Assembly (NCBI RefSeq): GCF_001482195.1
Contig: NZ_KQ759763.1
Coordinates: 3,571,559-3,635,558, forward strand
DNA from: Luteimonas abyssi
GTDB taxonomy: Bacteria; Pseudomonadota; Gammaproteobacteria; Xanthomonadales; Xanthomonadaceae
DNA length: 64,000 nt
Direction: 5' to 3'
This document shows positions 59,239-64,000 of the stretch, one piece after another. Position 1 is the first letter of the stretch. The number at the start of each line of letters is the position of its first letter. The notes beneath the pieces are model-generated. The model saw only the letters and a program-made list of their open reading frames with translations. It made no database searches and was not told the DNA's origin. The position numbers were made by a program, and so were the translations under genes.

Positions 59239-59784
59239 TCAGCGGTTCGTGTCCGGAAACACGCCCTGGAGATCGCATGCGGCGGCGTCGCCGAAGCGGT
59301 CGTCTTCGGGCGCCGGTGCGGGGGCCGGCCGCCAGGTGTCGTCGTCGGGATCGAATTCGAACGCTGCCCAGCGCACGGCTTCCCGGAACCGTCCGCTGGC
59401 GGAGTCGTATCCGTAGTGCGCGATGCGCTCGCGGCACGGCCCGCGAAACGCGCAGTCGACGATACGGACGCCCAGGCCGTCGGCGTCGGGGACGAGTGCC
59501 GGAAACGTCTCGCTGCCGATGCGATCGAACACCACCTGCGCGTGCAGCCGGCCGTCGTCACCGCGCCACTGCAGCGCCAGCGCCTGGCGGTGATGCCCGA
59601 AGCCGACCGCTTCGGCGGCCTGTCGGTAACGCAGCTCGCCGACGTCCGGGAGCGCTTCGATGCGGCCATCGCGCACGTCGGCGGTGGACCAGTCCAGGCA
59701 GTCCGCGCGGGCCGTCGCGCCCAGCCCCGCGGTGACGATCAGCATCGTCACGCAGGCGATCCCCGTGTGGCCGCTGCGGGTCAT
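59239..59784 (-). CDS. Secreted hypothetical protein
   Basis: 181 aa from ATG 59784, starting with a signal peptide (HTGIACVTMLIVTAGLGATARA). A cysteine-containing mature domain with many Asp residues follows (EFDPDDDTW, PEDDRFGDAAACDLQGVF). I do not recognise a family. Start overlaps the end of the M28 peptidase gene by 4 bases (ATGA), so they form an operon. Confidence 0.7.
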   Translation of the reverse strand: MTRSGHTGIACVTMLIVTAGLGATARADCLDWSTADVRDGRIEALPDVGELRYRQAAEAVGFGHHRQALALQWRGDDGRLHAQVVFDRIGSETFPALVPDADGLGVRIVDCAFRGPCRERIAHYGYDSASGRFREAVRWAAFEFDPDDDTWRPAPAPAPEDDRFGDAAACDLQGVFPDTNR

Positions 59785-61487
59785 CGTGACGGCGCGAACC
59801 GTTCCCCGAAGAAATCGCCATCGCGCCACACCGGACGGGCGTCCTCATCCGCCACGCGCGCGGCCAGTGCGGCCGACAGCCGTGCCAGGCGCGCGGCGTC
59901 GTCGTAGTGGATCGGTTGCGAGGCATCGTCGCAAGGTTGGTGGTAGCAGTTGCGCAGGTAATAGGTCAGCGCGACCTTCGGATCGCGTTCGCCGTCGGCC
60001 GAGATCGTGCCGCCGTCGAGATAGAGCGCCGGGATGCCGGCACGCACGAACGCGTAGTGGTCGCTGCGCACGAAGGTGACCTCCTCCGGGAACGGATCGT
60101 CGGACACCTCGATGCCCAGTTCGGCCGCGACGGCGTCGACCGTGTCGCCCAGGCTCGAGTGCTCGCGGCCGATCGCCACGATATCGGTGCTCGGCGCCAG
60201 CAGGACCGGCATGTCGATGTTGATGTTGGCGACCGGCTCGTGTCCGGCCGCCGCCGCCTGCTCGACGAACCAGCGTGCGCCCAGCAGGCCCTGCTCCTCC
60301 CCGGTGGTGGCGACGAACAGCTGGCTGCGCCGCGTGGGGCCGGCATCGACCAGGGTGCGCGCGGCCTCCAGCATGATCGCCACGCCGATGGCGTTGTCGA
60401 GCGCGCCGTTGTGGATGCGGTCGGCGTCCCCGTCGCCATCGGCGGCCAGGCCGACGTGGTCCAGGTGTGCGGTGTGCACCACGCTCTCGCCGGCCAGCGC
60501 GGCGTCGCGTCCGGGCAGGCGCGCGACCACGTTGCGCGATGCGAACGGCTCCAGGTGCGTACGTCCCGCCAGCGCCAGCGTGCCGGGCAGCTCGAAGCCG
60601 CGCAGCCTGCCTGCCCGGGCGTCGTCGAACAGCCGGGCCGCGGTGCGCTCCCCGTCGGCGAGGATGTAATCGGCGGCCGTGACCCCCACCGAGGCCACGG
60701 CCTGCAGCTGCGGGAAGCCATCGATGGCGCCGCCGTCCACATCGCGCAGCCGCATCGCCGCGTTGCGCCAGCTCGCGCGCTGCCGCGCCCACGGCAGGCG
60801 CGCCTCGGATTCGGGCGTCCCCACCAGCACCGCGCCCACCGCACCGCGCGCGGCGATCGCGGCCAACTTCTCCTGCAGCGAGGCGTGGAGCGCGCGGTGC
60901 GGGTCGTCGAAGGCCTCGGGCGTGCCCGGAAGCAACACCGCGATCCGTCCGTCCAGTTCGAGCCCTGCGAAATCGTCGTGATCGATCTCCGGCGCGTGGA
61001 TGGCGTGGCCGACGAACACGGCGGGGGCTTCCAGCGCATGCGCCGGCGCGTTGAAGTTCGCCCACGGCAGGAACTGCTCGCCGAAGCGCAGCTCGTGCGT
61101 GCGGCCCGCGCGCGAGACCGCCAGCCGCGCGCCCGCCTCCTCCAGCGTCGCGCGCAGCAACGGTACGGTCTGGAAGAAGCCGCCTTCATCGCCGGCCGGC
61201 TCTAGGCCGGCATCGGCCAGCCGTGCGGCCACGTACGCCGCCGCCTGATCGTAACCGCGGGTGCCGGTTTCGCGGCCTTCCATCGCGTCGTCGGCCAGGC
61301 GCCGGAGATCGGCTTCGATGCGCTGCGATGCCGGATCGGACGATTGCGGCATCGCATCGGCGAGCGGCGGCAGTTCGGCGCCGTCGGTGCCGTGCGATGG
61401 CGGCGCGTCGCCGTCGCGGCCGGCCACGAACACGAATGCGGCGATCGCCACGATCGCCAGCACCACGGGAATCAGGAATCGGCGCAT
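59781..61487 (-). CDS. M28 family metallopeptidase
   Basis: 568-aa zinc aminopeptidase. N-terminal membrane anchor or signal (PVVLAIVAIAAFVFVAG). A protease-associated domain (VGTPESEARLPWARQRASWRN) is inserted. The M28 catalytic core has HTAHLDHVG, NGALDNAIGVA and TTGEEQGLLGARW (general base Glu-Glu), followed by FVRSDHYAFV. It probably cleaves N-terminal residues in the periplasm. Coupled to the hypothetical secreted protein. Confidence 0.92.
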   Translation of the reverse strand: MRRFLIPVVLAIVAIAAFVFVAGRDGDAPPSHGTDGAELPPLADAMPQSSDPASQRIEADLRRLADDAMEGRETGTRGYDQAAAYVAARLADAGLEPAGDEGGFFQTVPLLRATLEEAGARLAVSRAGRTHELRFGEQFLPWANFNAPAHALEAPAVFVGHAIHAPEIDHDDFAGLELDGRIAVLLPGTPEAFDDPHRALHASLQEKLAAIAARGAVGAVLVGTPESEARLPWARQRASWRNAAMRLRDVDGGAIDGFPQLQAVASVGVTAADYILADGERTAARLFDDARAGRLRGFELPGTLALAGRTHLEPFASRNVVARLPGRDAALAGESVVHTAHLDHVGLAADGDGDADRIHNGALDNAIGVAIMLEAARTLVDAGPTRRSQLFVATTGEEQGLLGARWFVEQAAAAGHEPVANINIDMPVLLAPSTDIVAIGREHSSLGDTVDAVAAELGIEVSDDPFPEEVTFVRSDHYAFVRAGIPALYLDGGTISADGERDPKVALTYYLRNCYHQPCDDASQPIHYDDAARLARLSAALAARVADEDARPVWRDGDFFGERFAPSR

Positions 61488-61684
61488 GCATCCGGTCCGG
61501 CAGAAGGTCGCCGGCGATTATGCAGGCTCGGCCCGGCGGCCCGCCCATGCGGCGCTCCCGGCGACGAACGCCGCGCCGGCTCCATCCAGTGCGGTGCACC
61601 GCCCTCCCCGACCATCGTCGCGCGTGCCCGGACAGCGCGGGAGCGCTGTCGCTGGGAGGACGGATCGCCGGCCGGATCGTCCGC

Positions 61685-62476
61685 TCAATCGCCGGGCGGC
61701 GCATCCTGCCGGCGCTGGGGGAAATCGAGCACCACCCCGCGCTGCTCCGGGGCGCGCCGCCACAGCACCGGCACGTCGCGCGGCGACGCCGGTTCGAACG
61801 TGCCGGCATCCAGCGCCGCCGCACGTGCGGCCTCTTCTTCCTCGATCTCCCAGCTGTAGCGTCGCCGTGGCGGCACCGGATCGGCGCGGCGGAACAGCCA
61901 CGCCGCCGCCAGGCCGCCGAGCGCCCCGCCCAGATGCGACTGCCAGGACACGCCCGGCTCCTGCGGCAGGATCGTCAGCAACATGCCGCCGTAGAAGAAG
62001 AAGGCGATCATGCCGGCCGCGATCGACGGCCGGTCGCGGCGCAGCAGGCCGAGCACGAACACCAGGAACATCAACCCGTGGGTCACCCCGCTGGCGCCCA
62101 GATGGCGCGAGCCGGCATCTCCGAGCAGCCAGGCGCCCAGCCCGCTGCCCAGCCAGATCAGCGGCAGCGCCCGCAGCGTCGCCTTCGGATACACCGTCAG
62201 CGACAGCATTCCCAGCAGCAGCAGGGCCGACACGTTCGCGACCAGATGCGTCGGCGAGCCGTGCAGCAGCGGCGCGGTGAGGAGGCCCAGCAGGCCGGCC
62301 GGTTCCAGCGGGCGGACCGCGAACGGCGTCCAGTCCATCATTCCCTGCACGCCGAACATCACGCCGAGCAACGCAACGAAGGTCAGGCTGATCTTGGCGG
62401 CCATCGCCAGGCGTCGCCGGTCGGCGACGCGCTGGGCGGCCGGGTCGATGGGGTCGTCGGGCATGTCCAGGTGCAT
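61685..62476 (-). CDS. Rhomboid family intramembrane serine protease
   Basis: 263 aa, six transmembrane segments. Conserved LHGSPTHLVANVSAL (His77, Asn81 region), nucleophile GASGVTHG (Ser129) and catalytic His181 in SWQSHLGG. It cleaves membrane proteins within the bilayer. The C-terminal 60 residues are cytoplasmic and charged. ATG 62476. Confidence 0.9.
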   Translation of the reverse strand: MHLDMPDDPIDPAAQRVADRRRLAMAAKISLTFVALLGVMFGVQGMMDWTPFAVRPLEPAGLLGLLTAPLLHGSPTHLVANVSALLLLGMLSLTVYPKATLRALPLIWLGSGLGAWLLGDAGSRHLGASGVTHGLMFLVFVLGLLRRDRPSIAAGMIAFFFYGGMLLTILPQEPGVSWQSHLGGALGGLAAAWLFRRADPVPPRRRYSWEIEEEEAARAAALDAGTFEPASPRDVPVLWRRAPEQRGVVLDFPQRRQDAPPGD

Positions 62477-62726
62477 GCCCCGAGGATGGCGCCACCGCGC
62501 CGGGATGCAAGCCTACGGGGGGCGGGACAGTGTGGACCGCCGCCGTGTCGCGTGTGCCCTCGCCCCGCGAGCCTCGAACCGCGTCCGTACGGTGCGGCTT
62601 CCGCGCGCTGCACCGGGCACGCGACCGCCAACATCGGACGCCGCGCGCGCCGGCCGTGTGCCATCCACCGGCTCGGCGCGTCGGCCACCGCGCGTCCGCG
62701 GAGGCGGCCTCGCTTAGAATTCGCGG

Positions 62727-63899
62727 ATGGACAACTCCCCCCTTCAGACCGTCCGCCTCAAGAATGCGTGGCGGTCCACCCACCCCTGGATCTTCCAGCG
62801 TCTGGTCGAGAAGCCGGCCCAGCGCCCCAAGCCCGGCGCCATCGTCGATGTCGCCGGCGTCGACGGCGTCTGGATCGGCCGCGGTTTCTACAATGGCCAT
62901 TCGCGCATCGCGGTGCGCATTCTCGAGACCGATCCCGACGTCCCGGTGGATGCCGGCTGGTTCGCACGCCGCATCGCCGAGGCGGTCCGCCTGCGTCGCG
63001 ACGTGCTGCGCCTGGATGACATCTCCGATGCCTGGCGCGTGGTGCACAGCGAGGGCGACGGCCTGTCCGGGCTGGTGGTGGATCGTTACGGCGACCTGCT
63101 CGTGGTCGAGTTCTTCAGTGCCGGCATGTTCCGCCACCGCGAATGGATCTACGACGCCCTGCGCGCCGAATTCCCCGGTTGCCGCTTCTACAGCTTCGCC
63201 GACGATCACGTGCAGAAGCAGGAGTCGTTCGACTTCCGCGGCACCGAGCCGGTGCCGGCTTCGATCATCACCGAGTACGGCATCCGTTTCCGTGCCGACC
63301 CGGCCGGCGCGCACAAGACCGGCTTCTTCGCCGACCAGCGCGAGAACCGCGAGTGGCTGTCGCATCGCGTCGCCGGCAAGCGCGTGCTCGACCTGTGCTG
63401 CAACACCGGCGGTTTCGGGATCTACGCCGCTGCCCGTGGCGCGGAAGAGGTGGTCGGCATCGACATCGACGAGGCCGTGCTCGACATCGCGCGCGGCAAC
63501 GCGAAGTTGAACGACGCGCGCATGCGCTTCGTGCAGGCCGACATCTTCCCGTGGCTGCGCGACGCGGCCGCGCGTGGCGATGCTTACGACGTGGTCGTGC
63601 TCGATCCGGCCAAGATGACCCGGGATCGCGAGCAGGTCATTCCCGCGCTCAAGAAGTATCTCGACATGAACAAGCTCGCGTTGGGCGTGGTGAAGCCCGG
63701 TGGCCTGTTCGCGACGTTCTCGTGCACGGGACTCGTCAGCGAGGAACAGTTCCTCGACATGCTGCGACGTGCGGCCTTCTATGCCGGGCGCACCGTGCAG
63801 GTGCTCAAGGTGTCGGGCGCCGGTCCGGACCATCCGTTTCTCGCCAATGTGCAGGAGTCGCGCTATCTCAAGGCGGTGTTCTGCCGCGTCGTGGACTGA
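62727..63899 (+). CDS. Class I SAM-dependent rRNA methyltransferase (RlmI-like)
   Basis: 390 aa. N-terminal PUA-like domain (about 1-70, HPWIFQRLVEKPA), central domain VHSEGDGLSGLVVDRYGDLLVVEF, then the methyltransferase core. Core motifs are DLCCNTGGFGIYAA, LDPAKMTRDREQ (motif IV, with DPAK instead of the usual DPPK) and FSCTGLV with the methyl-accepting Cys. E. coli RlmI methylates C1962 of 23S rRNA. ATG 62727, preceded by a possible TAGAAT at 62715-62720, would mean a very short leader. Confidence 0.88.
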   Translation: MDNSPLQTVRLKNAWRSTHPWIFQRLVEKPAQRPKPGAIVDVAGVDGVWIGRGFYNGHSRIAVRILETDPDVPVDAGWFARRIAEAVRLRRDVLRLDDISDAWRVVHSEGDGLSGLVVDRYGDLLVVEFFSAGMFRHREWIYDALRAEFPGCRFYSFADDHVQKQESFDFRGTEPVPASIITEYGIRFRADPAGAHKTGFFADQRENREWLSHRVAGKRVLDLCCNTGGFGIYAAARGAEEVVGIDIDEAVLDIARGNAKLNDARMRFVQADIFPWLRDAAARGDAYDVVVLDPAKMTRDREQVIPALKKYLDMNKLALGVVKPGGLFATFSCTGLVSEEQFLDMLRRAAFYAGRTVQVLKVSGAGPDHPFLANVQESRYLKAVFCRVVD

Positions 63900-64000
63900 C
63901 GTGCGCTCGCGACGAGCGTCGTCGTGCGGCGGTCGTCGACGTCCCGATTGAACGGATGCAAAAAAATTTCGCGAAAGGGCTTCCATCTTTCGCAAACGCA
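63900..64000. other. End of window, no gene visible
   Basis: The last 101 bases hold an A-rich stretch (63959-63967) and no recognisable coding sequence. They may be the promoter region of a gene outside the window. Confidence 0.5.

Overview
The window is a high-GC, gene-dense chromosomal segment from a gammaproteobacterium, most likely family Xanthomonadaceae/Lysobacteraceae (Luteimonas/Lysobacter/Xanthomonas relatives). Three things point there. One is the origin block rpmH-rnpA-yidC / dnaA-dnaN-recF-gyrB. Another is the array tonB-exbB-exbD1-exbD2 followed by pdxJ, which I know from xanthomonads near gyrB. The third is the type of paralogues present. It contains the replication origin: oriC lies between dnaA and dnaN, and three parS-like partition sites lie at the end of dnaN and inside recF. 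I saw no tRNA or rRNA genes, CRISPR arrays or transposases.

Layout. 0-13 kb: housekeeping genes and two ABC-2 exporters (HrpB helicase, TatD nuclease, small secreted proteins, a YadGH-like ABC pair, a flavodoxin/ferredoxin reductase-like protein, a secreted S33 peptidase, a NatAB-like pair, and a lipoprotein with a TonB C-terminal domain). 13-27 kb: mnmE, then about 12.7 kb of accessory genes all on the minus strand, then yidC. In many gammaproteobacteria mnmE directly follows yidC, so this looks like an insertion into the origin block. It holds a 1947-residue YadA-type trimeric autotransporter adhesin with an exact 1083-bp internal tandem duplication, an OmpA/BamE-like lipoprotein, a 64-residue protein and a five-gene regulatory/envelope operon.

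The five-gene operon (26831 down to 22024) is the most unusual part. In transcription order it encodes a coiled-coil protein; a single-pass membrane protein with a roadblock/longin-like cytoplasmic region and an OmpA-like peptidoglycan-binding tail; a Rab/Ras-like small GTPase lacking the catalytic glutamine; a PAS plus degenerate histidine-kinase protein lacking the phospho-acceptor histidine; and a LysR regulator. The first four genes overlap or are separated by only 4 bases. I infer a peptidoglycan-anchored, GTPase-controlled signalling scaffold that may control the adjacent adhesin.

27-42 kb: the replication origin and core genes, then an M48 lipoprotein protease, a TPR protein and the TonB/ExbB/ExbD1/ExbD2 energy-transduction operon. 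42-64 kb: pdxJ, cardiolipin synthase, a radical SAM protein, two two-component pairs, fructose-1,6-bisphosphatase, an aromatic amino acid group (tyrB, TonB-dependent receptor, phhA and a divergent Lrp/AsnC regulator), lipases, peptidases, a rhomboid protease and an RlmI-like rRNA methyltransferase.
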